A stretch of DNA of 13,716 nt, taken from the NCBI GenBank assembly GCA_900767005.1, contig CAAFXL010000416.1, positions 1 to 13,716 on the forward strand. Reading direction: 5' to 3'. The translations under genes and the position numbers were made by a program. Source of the DNA: an uncultured Ruminobacter sp. Lineage in GTDB: Bacteria; Pseudomonadota; Gammaproteobacteria; Enterobacterales; Succinivibrionaceae. The notes below the pieces were generated by a model. The model was not told the origin of the DNA. It saw nothing but the letters and a program-made list of their open reading frames with translations, and did no database searches. Of this stretch, positions 1 to 5,639 are shown piece after piece (within the stretch, counting starts at the first letter, position 1; every line of letters starts with the position of its first letter).

Positions 1-966
1 GATATCCTTAATTTCAGTTAATGACTTCTTACCAAGGTTTGGAGTCTTTAATAACTCAACTTCAGTCTTCTGAACTAAGTCACCAATGTACTTAATACCT
101 TCAGCCTTTAAGCAGTTTGCACTTCTTACGGTTAATTCAAGTTCTTCAACTGGCTTTAATAACTTAGGATCGATCTGAGGTTCTTCAACCTTAGGTTCTT
201 CAACATCATCAAATGACTGAATTTCGATGAATGAATTTAATTGTTCATGGAAAATAGTTGAAGCGTGCTTTAAAGCATCTTCAGCTGAAATTGTTCCATC
301 AGTTTCTAAGTTAATGATTAATTTTTCTAAATCATCTCGACCATTAGTTTCTGGTAACTTTTCAACCTTGTAAGCAACATTTACAACTGGGCTATAAGTA
401 GCATCTACCATTAAGCGACCCATTAAACGATCTGCATCAGTATGGTTTCTTAGAGTTGCACGATCAAAACCACGACCACGATTTACATAAAGCTTAATCT
501 TTAAAGGAGCGTAACTAGTTACATGACATAGAACTAAATCAGGATTTAAAATTTCAGTGCCTTCTGGACAAATAATGTCGCCTGCAGTTACAGGACCAAC
601 ATAATTCATCTTACAATCACGACCTAATTCTTCTTTGCATGTAGTATCATTAATTCTAATATTTAGTTCAACTTCATTCTTTGATTCATTAAGAATTGAA
701 ACCGCAACTTTCTTTAAATTTAATAATAAAATTAGAATATCTTCCTGTAAACCTTCTTTGGTAGAATATTCATGTTCAACACCATTAATTTCGCAGGCAT
801 AGATTGCACAACCTGGCATTGAAGATAACATAATTCTACGAAGTACATTTCCTAGGGTAAGCCCAAAATCAGGTTCAAATGGTTCTAAGGTAATTAAAGA
901 ATTAGTTTTAGAAATTACTTTAACAGACGCTGTTTCTGGTCTAAAAATATCTGTAACGAAGTCCAA
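1..966 (-). CDS. Second, divergent RNA polymerase alpha subunit (RpoA2), 3' end outside window
   Basis: A second RpoA-like alpha subunit, expected to pair with another alpha and bind beta and beta' in RNA polymerase. The reading frame is open for 322 codons to the window edge; by comparison with E. coli RpoA (329 aa) about 20-25 C-terminal residues are missing. The start is TTG at 966-964, with the ribosome site AGAGGA seven bases upstream. N-terminal domain: residues 28-54 hold LEPFEPDFGLTLG, then RR at 43-44 and MPGCA, the family signature, but ERGFG has become EPDFG. About 15 extra residues (106-121, with Cys110 and Cys118) interrupt the second subdomain. The loop equivalent to RVEQRT is replaced by LPETNGR (204-210). 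The C-terminal domain keeps R281, N284, C285, N310, G312, K314 and S315, equivalent to the E. coli 265 DNA-binding determinant (R265, N268, C269, N294, G296, K298, S299). The linker is acidic and proline-containing. It lies behind the rplQ terminator with its own promoter. It looks functional, not a pseudogene; heterodimer formation is inferred. Confidence 0.95.
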   Translation of the reverse strand, partial: MDFVTDIFRPETASVKVISKTNSLITLEPFEPDFGLTLGNVLRRIMLSSMPGCAIYACEINGVEHEYSTKEGLQEDILILLLNLKKVAVSILNESKNEVELNIRINDTTCKEELGRDCKMNYVGPVTAGDIICPEGTEILNPDLVLCHVTSYAPLKIKLYVNRGRGFDRATLRNHTDADRLMGRLMVDATYSPVVNVAYKVEKLPETNGRDDLEKLIINLETDGTISAEDALKHASTIFHEQLNSFIEIQSFDDVEEPKVEEPQIDPKLLKPVEELELTVRSANCLKAEGIKYIGDLVQKTEVELLKTPNLGKKSLTEIKDI

Positions 967-989
967 GGCTCAATCCTCTACTATAAGAC

Positions 990-1022
990 TGTGCTAATTA
1001 CATAAATTAAAATCTTAGCACA
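990..1022 (-). repeat. Inverted repeat in the 5'UTR of rpoA2
   Basis: On the minus strand TGTGCTAA (1022-1015) and TTAGCACA (997-990) are perfect 8-base complementary arms around a 17-base AT-rich loop. The hairpin would form in the leader RNA about ten bases before the AGAGGA ribosome site of rpoA2. No U-tract follows, so it is not an ordinary terminator. It could be an operator, an RNA stability element or a site for translational control; none of these is shown by the sequence. Confidence 0.6.
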
Positions 1023-1048
1023 AATAATGAATTTGAAAAGATCGTAAA

Positions 1049-1077
1049 ATATTAAATTAAAGATAAAAAAAAGTCAA
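1049..1077 (-). promoter_or_regulatory. Sigma70-type promoter of rpoA2
   Basis: TTGACT (1077-1072, 5 of 6 consensus bases) and TAATAT (1054-1049, 4 of 6) are 17 bases apart, the ideal spacing. It begins just after the U-tract of the rplQ terminator and predicts a start near 1042 and a 5'UTR of about 75 bases before the TTG codon. This makes rpoA2 a separate transcription unit. Call is by motif only. Confidence 0.75.
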
Positions 1078-1080
1078 TAG

Positions 1081-1117
1081 AAAAATAAAGAACCTGAGTT
1101 TCCTCAGGTTCTTTATT
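1081..1117 (-). terminator. Intrinsic terminator of the alpha operon, after rplQ
   Basis: The arms 1084-1098 and 1103-1117 are perfectly complementary over 15 base pairs, closed by a GAAA tetraloop on the minus strand and followed by TTTTT (1085-1081). It starts 11 bases after the rplQ stop codon. It is the strongest hairpin in the window and should stop most transcripts before rpoA2. On the plus strand the downstream sequence is only partly T-rich, so action in the other direction is doubtful. Confidence 0.92.
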
Positions 1118-1128
1118 GTTATTTAAAG

Positions 1129-1515
1129 TTACTGAGCTGAAGCTTCTTCAACTTCAACCTTTTGATCAACTAGGCAAACATAAGCCATTTGAGTCATATC
1201 GCCTGGTCTTAAGCCACACTTAAGAATACGAGTATAACCACCATTACGGTTTAAACTACGCTTACCAATATCATTGAATAACTTAGTAACGATATCTCTA
1301 TTACGAGTACGAGCAAATACTAAACGACGATTAGCAACGGTATCAACCTTTGCAATTGTAATTAAACGATCTGCTACGCGACGTAATTCTTTAGCCTTAG
1401 GTAAAGTAGTCTTGATTTGTTCATTATCAAATAAAGCTACTGCTAAAGAACGGAATAGTGCAGCTCTTGAACTGCTATTACGGTTTAACTGACGACCGCT
1501 CACACGATGACGCAT
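1129..1515 (-). CDS. rplQ: 50S ribosomal protein L17
   Basis: Structural protein of the large ribosomal subunit, located near the peptide exit tunnel. The 128 residues compare with 127 in E. coli. The N-terminal MRHRVSGRQLNR and the following SSSRAALFRSLAVAL are nearly family-invariant, and the short acidic tail (VEVEEASAQ) is typical of gammaproteobacterial L17. The ATG at 1515 has AAGGA eight bases upstream. It is the last gene of the alpha operon, 32 bases after rpoA and directly ahead of a strong terminator, which is the normal place for it. What is unusual is that another rpoA follows beyond the terminator. No truncation or odd residues seen. Confidence 0.98.
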   Translation of the reverse strand: MRHRVSGRQLNRNSSSRAALFRSLAVALFDNEQIKTTLPKAKELRRVADRLITIAKVDTVANRRLVFARTRNRDIVTKLFNDIGKRSLNRNGGYTRILKCGLRPGDMTQMAYVCLVDQKVEVEEASAQ

Positions 1516-1547
1516 GATACTTTCCTTCTAAAAAATAAAGTTTAGAC

Positions 1548-2549
1548 CTATTTATTTGGCACAGCTAATTCTGCTGGAGGCCAATTCTCAAGACGCATAC
1601 CTAAACATAGGTTACGTTGAGCTAAAACGTCCTTAATTTCATTTAAAGACTTACGACCCAAATTAGGAGTCTTTAATAACTCAACTTCAGTCTTTTGAAC
1701 TAGATCACCAATATACTGAATCGCTTCAGCTTTCAAACAATTTGCACTTCGTACAGTAAGTTCCAAATCATCTACTGGTCTTAACAGAATTGGATCTGGA
1801 GCAGGAGCTTGAGTAAGCTCAACTGGCGAAGCTGTCTTAACGGCATCTAAATCTACAAATGAATATAATTGCTCACGTAATAAAGAAGCACCAAGCTTAA
1901 TAGCTTCTTCTGGATCAACAACACCATTAGTTTCGATATCAATTACTAACTTATCGAGATCAGTACGTTGTTCAACACGAGCTGATTCAATTTCGTAAGT
2001 TAAGTAATTAATTGGTGTATATGAAGCATCAACAGCAATTGTACCTTCACCTAAATCGGTTTTAGGATGCTTTGGTGAATTAGCTGGAACAAAACCTCTA
2101 CCACGAGTAACTTGCATATCCATCTTAATTTCTGACTTAGCAGAATTTAGATGACAAATTACCTGGTCAGGATTTTTGATCTCAACCCCTTCTGGGCACT
2201 CTATATCACTTGCATATACAGGACCTGTTCCAGACTTTGTAAGGCTTAATTTCACCTCAGAAATTTCAGAATCCTTAATAGTTACAGCAATACCTTTAAC
2301 GTTAAGTAATACTTCAAGAATTTCTTCTTGGATATCACTCTTAACACTATATTCTTGCTGAACACCATCAATACGAACAGATGATATTGCACATCCTGGT
2401 AAAGATAGTAGCAGACAACGACGCATTGCCTGACCTAAAGTATTTCCAAAACCTCTTTCTAATGGTTCTAAAACAACTCTTGCAACATTTGGAGAAGAAT
2501 TGTCTACAACAACCTGTTTTGGTTTTAAAAAATCTGCTACAGTTCCCAA
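1548..2549 (-). CDS. rpoA: RNA polymerase alpha subunit (RpoA1, canonical locus)
   Basis: Alpha subunit of RNA polymerase; its dimer is the platform for beta and beta', and its C-terminal domain binds UP-element DNA and activators. 333 residues (E. coli 329). Residues 26-40 read VLEPLERGFGNTLGQ, close to E. coli, and RR at 43-44 is kept. The first interface helix carries changes relative to E. coli (H37N, N41Q, L43M, I46C, S49L, M51L in E. coli numbering). The loop RVEQRTDLDKL is intact. The C-terminal domain keeps R267, N296 and the LGRKS motif, so DNA contact looks preserved; the end is MRLENWPPAEL plus a short tail. The start is TTG at 2549 with GAGGG seven bases upstream; no ATG fits and E. 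coli uses ATG. It lies between rpsD and rplQ as expected. A partner copy, rpoA2, follows rplQ. Confidence 0.98.
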   Translation of the reverse strand: MGTVADFLKPKQVVVDNSSPNVARVVLEPLERGFGNTLGQAMRRCLLLSLPGCAISSVRIDGVQQEYSVKSDIQEEILEVLLNVKGIAVTIKDSEISEVKLSLTKSGTGPVYASDIECPEGVEIKNPDQVICHLNSAKSEIKMDMQVTRGRGFVPANSPKHPKTDLGEGTIAVDASYTPINYLTYEIESARVEQRTDLDKLVIDIETNGVVDPEEAIKLGASLLREQLYSFVDLDAVKTASPVELTQAPAPDPILLRPVDDLELTVRSANCLKAEAIQYIGDLVQKTEVELLKTPNLGRKSLNEIKDVLAQRNLCLGMRLENWPPAELAVPNK

Positions 2550-2575
2550 AATTATACCCTCTTTGCGAGACTAAA

Positions 2576-3199
2576 TTACTTAGAGTAAAGTTCGACGATA
2601 AGCTGTTCTTTAATATCAGCAGGTAATTCAGAACGTTCTGGCTTGTTCTTGTATACACCGCTCATCTTTTCAACATCAACTTCAATCCAGTTTGCCTTTT
2701 CACGTGAACTTGCTAGATCTAAAGCAGTCTTAATACGACTCTGATTCTTAGCCTTTTCGCGTACAGCAATAACATCTTCAGGAGAAACCTGATATGAAGG
2801 GATGTTTACAACTTTACCGTTTACAGTAATTGACTTGTGGCTAACTAACTGTCTAGCTTCTGCACGAGTAGAACCAAAGCCCATACGGTAAACAACATTA
2901 TCTAAACGAGATTCAAGTAACTGAAGAAGGTTTTCGCCAGTGTTACCACTTAAACGAGCTGCATTCTTATAGTAGTTACTAAACTGACGTTCTAAAACGC
3001 CATAAATTCTACGTACTTTCTGCTTTTCACGGAGCTGTGAACCGTATTCAGAAGCACGTGGTTTGTTAGCACCATGCTGACCAGGTAGTGTATCTTTTTT
3101 CTTACACTTATGGTCAAATGTGCTGATTCCAGACTTTAAAAATAAGTCACAGCCTTCGCGGCGACTTAGCTTTAATGATGGTCCAATATATCTTGCCAT
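2576..3199 (-). CDS. rpsD: 30S ribosomal protein S4
   Basis: Primary 16S rRNA binding protein of the small subunit and, in E. coli, the translational repressor of the alpha operon through a leader pseudoknot. 207 residues (E. coli 206). The N-terminus MARYIGPSLKLSRREG, the central KVRRIYGVLERQFSNYYK and the S4 RNA-binding domain (RLDNVVYRMGFGSTRAEARQ, about residues 97-116, then VNGKVVNIPSYQV) are all present, ending in the conserved LIVELYSK. The ATG has GGAG eight bases upstream. It lies 28 bases after rpsK. Because its target leader is conserved ahead of rpsM (about 3995-4069), the same feedback loop very probably operates here. It would cover rpsM to rplQ and not the separately promoted rpoA2. 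Confidence 0.98.
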   Translation of the reverse strand: MARYIGPSLKLSRREGCDLFLKSGISTFDHKCKKKDTLPGQHGANKPRASEYGSQLREKQKVRRIYGVLERQFSNYYKNAARLSGNTGENLLQLLESRLDNVVYRMGFGSTRAEARQLVSHKSITVNGKVVNIPSYQVSPEDVIAVREKAKNQSRIKTALDLASSREKANWIEVDVEKMSGVYKNKPERSELPADIKEQLIVELYSK

Positions 3200-3227
3200 T
3201 TAAAAAACTCCAAAATACTCAGAAGAA

Positions 3228-3632
3228 TTACACACGACGCTTCTTTGGTGGGCGACAACCATTGTGAGGAATTGGTGTAACATCAGTGATATTAGTGATC
3301 TTGTAACCAATTGCGTTAAGAGCACGAATAGAAGATTCGCGACCAGGACCTGGGCCCTTAACCATAACTTCAAGATTCTTAACACCAAATTCCTTAGCTG
3401 CTTCGCCTGCGCGTTCTGCTGCAACCTGAGCTGCATAAGGAGTAGACTTACGTGAACCACGGAAACCTGAACCACCAGCAGTAGCCCATGATAGAGCATT
3501 ACCCTGACGATCAGTGATAGTTACGATTGTGTTATTGAAAGATGCATGAACGTGTGCAATACCGTCTGCAACTTGTTTCTTTACACGTTTACGAGCACGT
3601 GCATTAGTAGTTGGCTGTGAAGTCTTTGCCAT
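3228..3632 (-). CDS. rpsK: 30S ribosomal protein S11
   Basis: Small subunit protein of the platform, next to the mRNA exit site. Beginning at MAKTSQPTTN it has 134 residues (E. coli 129). HASFNNTIVTITDRQGNAL, GGSGFRGSRKSTP and the basic C-terminus NGCRPPKKRRV are diagnostic. The start at 3632 is preferred over the ATG two codons upstream (3638), because the GAGGT ribosome site is seven bases from 3632 and only one base from 3638, and because the protein family begins MAK. It sits 14 bases after rpsM in the alpha operon. The N-terminal segment before ARKRVKKQV is about five residues longer than in E. coli. Confidence 0.97.
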   Translation of the reverse strand: MAKTSQPTTNARARKRVKKQVADGIAHVHASFNNTIVTITDRQGNALSWATAGGSGFRGSRKSTPYAAQVAAERAGEAAKEFGVKNLEVMVKGPGPGRESSIRALNAIGYKITNITDVTPIPHNGCRPPKKRRV

Positions 3633-3646
3633 GATCATTACCTCGC

Positions 3647-4003
3647 TTACTTCTTAATAGCCTTGCGCGGACCCTTACGAGTACGAGCATTGGTCTTAGT
3701 ACGCTGTCCACGAACTGGAAGTCCCTTACGGTGGCGAATACCACGGTAGCAACCTAAGTCCATAAGACGCTTAATGTTCATAGAGATTTCACGACGTAAA
3801 TCACCCTCTACTGTGTAGTGAGCAACTTGTTCACGAACCTTATCTAAAATAGTTTCATCTAAATCTTTAAATTTAACATCCAAAGCGATACCAGCTTTTT
3901 CACAAATTGTCTTTGCAACTGCTGGTCCAATCCCGAAGATTGACTGTAAAGCGATTACAGCATGCTTATTATCAGGAACGTTAATACCTGCAATACGGGC
4001 CAC
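3647..4003 (-). CDS. rpsM: 30S ribosomal protein S13
   Basis: Small subunit head protein that contacts the P-site tRNA and forms an intersubunit bridge. 118 residues, the same as E. coli. MARIAGINVPDNKHAVIAL, the helix-hairpin-helix like FGIGPAVAKTICEKAGI, the RLMDLGCYRGIRHRKGLPVR block and the basic RTRKGPRKAIKK tail are all standard. The start is GTG at 4003, as in E. coli, with AGGAG six bases upstream. The start codon and the next bases (GCCCGT, 4000-3995) form part of the S4-repressible pseudoknot described separately. First gene of the alpha operon. Confidence 0.98.
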   Translation of the reverse strand: MARIAGINVPDNKHAVIALQSIFGIGPAVAKTICEKAGIALDVKFKDLDETILDKVREQVAHYTVEGDLRREISMNIKRLMDLGCYRGIRHRKGLPVRGQRTKTNARTRKGPRKAIKK

Positions 4004-4069
4004 TATAAACTCCTACGAATAAAAATTAAAAAAATGACCACCGCAAAGCCCGTTAGGATACGCGGGGCC
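3995..4069 (-). promoter_or_regulatory. Alpha operon leader pseudoknot (S4 autoregulation, Rfam Alpha_RBS type)
   Basis: The leader before rpsM contains a hairpin with arms about 4062-4069 and 4036-4044 (GGCCCCGC against GCGGTGGTC, one bulged base). Its loop holds GTATCCT and ACGGGC. ACGGGC (4053-4048) is perfectly complementary to GCCCGT (4000-3995) just after the GTG start of rpsM, and TCCT can pair with the AGGA of the ribosome site. The same elements, with nearly the same sequence, make up the E. coli alpha leader, where S4 binds and traps the ribosome. Identification rests on this match recalled from E. coli; a covariance search would settle it. Confidence 0.88.
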
Positions 4070-4081
4070 GTATAGTGCACT

Positions 4082-4119
4082 AAAACTGCAAGTGTGTAAT
4101 ATACAGAACTTGCAGTTTT
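4082..4119 (-). repeat. Inverted repeat spanning the alpha operon promoter
   Basis: AAAACTGCAAG and CTTGCAGTTTT are perfect 11-base arms (4119-4109 and 4092-4082 on the minus strand) with a 16-base spacer that contains the -10 box of the predicted promoter. For read-through RNA from rpmJ it would be a hairpin with only four terminal Us, hence a weak terminator at best. On DNA it flanks the -10 box like an operator. Neither role can be decided from sequence. Confidence 0.55.
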
Positions 4120-4126
4120 TTTGCAA
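4098..4126 (-). promoter_or_regulatory. Alpha operon promoter, ahead of rpsM
   Basis: TTGCAA (4126-4121) and TATATT (4103-4098) are separated by 17 bases. The predicted start is near 4091, giving a leader of about 88 bases that contains the whole S4 pseudoknot. E. coli also has a promoter between rpmJ and rpsM, which supports the placement. An AT-only palindrome (4131-4159, arms 8 bases) lies just upstream, after the rpmJ stop, and may only reflect base composition. Confidence 0.75.
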
Positions 4127-4157
4127 TAGAAATATTAACTTTTTTTTAAAATTAATA

Positions 4158-4271
4158 TTATCCCTGACGTTGCTTGTGTTTTGGATCAGTACAAATTACA
4201 CGAACAACTCCGCCGCGCTTGATAATTTTACAATTACGGCATATTTTCTTAACTGAAGCACCAACTTTCAT
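4158..4271 (-). CDS. rpmJ: 50S ribosomal protein L36, zinc-binding type
   Basis: Smallest protein of the large subunit, bound near the peptidyl transferase region of 23S rRNA. The 37-residue product begins MKVGASVKKICRNCKIIKRG and ends DPKHKQRQG. It is one residue shorter than the E. coli protein (38), with a gap just before PKHKQ. C11, C14, C27 and H32 form the CxxC...C...H zinc site of the C+ form of L36. The start is ATG with GGAG upstream, 29 bases after secY. It is the last gene of the spc operon; no clear strong terminator follows, so some read-through into the alpha operon is likely. Confidence 0.96.
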   Translation of the reverse strand: MKVGASVKKICRNCKIIKRGGVVRVICTDPKHKQRQG

Positions 4272-4300
4272 AAATAACTCCTGTTGATGAGATTACGATC

Positions 4301-5629
4301 TTAACGACCATAATTCATTAAATTTGCCTTCTTCAGTGCATCACCATACTGGTATGAAGCCATGTGACTTTGCAACTGGGCTATAAAGTCCATGATAACC
4401 ACAACTATAATGAGTAATGAAGTACCACCAAAGTAAAACTGAACATTGAACCATGTCATTAGCAATTGAGGAACTAAACATACGAATACCATATATAAAG
4501 AACCTGCTAATGTTAAACGAGTCATTACCTTATCAATGTGTTTAGCAGTTTGTTCACCAGGACGAATACCAGAAATGAAAGCACCACCCTTCTTTAAGTT
4601 TTCTGCTATTTCACGAGGATTGAATACCATCGCTGAATAGAAGAAACAGAAGAATATGATTGCAACAGCATATAAAATTTCATATAGAGGTTGTCCAGGC
4701 TGTAAAAACATTGAAACTTCTTGCAAAATATTTGCAACAGTACCTGTACCTTTACCAAACCACGCTGCAATAGTACCTGGGAAAAGAATGATACTAGATG
4801 CGAAGATGGCAGGAATAACACCAGACATATTCAATTTTAATGGTAAATGTGTTGCTGGCGGAGCATAAAATCTATTTCCGTTCTGACGCTTAGCATAATT
4901 AATTGCAATACGACGTTGTCCTCTTTCTACAAATACAACGAAATAAGTTACTGCAACTACAACACAAATTATAATTAAAAGACCGATTGTAGATAATTCA
5001 CCCTGTCGAGTTTGTTCAAAAGTTGCTGCAAGAGCATGAGGTAAACCGGCTACGATACCTGCGAAGATTAATAATGAAATACCATTACCAATACCTCTTT
5101 CAGTAATCTGTTCACCTAACCACATTAGGAACATAGTACCAGTAGTTAAGCTAATAGTAGCGACAGCGATAAACTGCCATCCCTGGTTGCCTTCATCAAC
5201 TAAACCAGGAATCATATTTGGTAAACCGTACGCAATACCAGACGCTTGAATTAAACCTAAAATTAAGGTTCCCCAACGAGTGTATTTTGTTATGGTTCTA
5301 CGACCAGATTCGCCTTCTTTCTTAAGTTCAGCTAATGTAGGGTTAATTACACTCATTAGCTGAATAATAATTGAAGACGAAATATAAGGCATAATACCTA
5401 AGGCTAAAATGGATGCACGTTCTAACGCACCACCAGAGAACATATTGAACATTCCAAGAACGTTACCGTCTTGCTGGTTGAACATTTGTTCTAGTACGTC
5501 AGTATTAATTCCAGGAACTGGGATGTAAGAACCTAAACGGAAAACGATTAAACCAATTAAAACAAACAATAGTCTGTTAATAAGTTCGCTCTTGCCGTTA
5601 GCTCCTACTTTACCTGGTTTTGCTACCAT
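4301..5629 (-). CDS. secY: Protein translocase channel subunit SecY
   Basis: Pore-forming inner membrane subunit of the SecYEG translocon, which exports or inserts proteins driven by SecA or the ribosome. 442 residues (E. coli 443). About ten membrane segments can be seen, for example residues 18-37, 74-95 (with MPYISSSIIIQLM of the lateral gate), 121-138, 151-171, 183-198, 214-234, 270-288, 317-336, 371-391 and 398-417. The cytosolic loops include ERGQRRIAINYAKRQ (235-249) and GIRPGEQTAKHIDKVMTRL (354-372), whose Arg356 matches the E. coli Arg357 needed for SecA-driven export. The GEQITERGIGNGIS stretch (172-185) is strongly conserved in the family. The ATG has AAGGA upstream, 10 bases after rplO. 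This is the only membrane protein and only non-ribosomal gene in the spc operon. Confidence 0.98.
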   Translation of the reverse strand: MVAKPGKVGANGKSELINRLLFVLIGLIVFRLGSYIPVPGINTDVLEQMFNQQDGNVLGMFNMFSGGALERASILALGIMPYISSSIIIQLMSVINPTLAELKKEGESGRRTITKYTRWGTLILGLIQASGIAYGLPNMIPGLVDEGNQGWQFIAVATISLTTGTMFLMWLGEQITERGIGNGISLLIFAGIVAGLPHALAATFEQTRQGELSTIGLLIIICVVVAVTYFVVFVERGQRRIAINYAKRQNGNRFYAPPATHLPLKLNMSGVIPAIFASSIILFPGTIAAWFGKGTGTVANILQEVSMFLQPGQPLYEILYAVAIIFFCFFYSAMVFNPREIAENLKKGGAFISGIRPGEQTAKHIDKVMTRLTLAGSLYMVFVCLVPQLLMTWFNVQFYFGGTSLLIIVVVIMDFIAQLQSHMASYQYGDALKKANLMNYGR

Positions 5630-5639
5630 TTTCTAGTCC

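Noticed and set aside
1..966. rpoA2 as a decaying pseudogene
   Set aside because: The frame is open over all 322 visible codons, has a promoter, ribosome site and start codon, and keeps key C-terminal domain residues; its changes are in-frame and ordered.
2551..2556. TATAAT just before rpoA, as a promoter -10 box
   Set aside because: It lies between the ribosome site and the TTG start, has no -35 match at 16-18 bases (GTAATT at 17), and a start there would fall inside the coding sequence.
4131..4159. AATATTAA/TTAATATT palindrome after rpmJ, as a terminator
   Set aside because: The stem is entirely A-T and would be unstable; such palindromes are expected in sequence this AT-rich.
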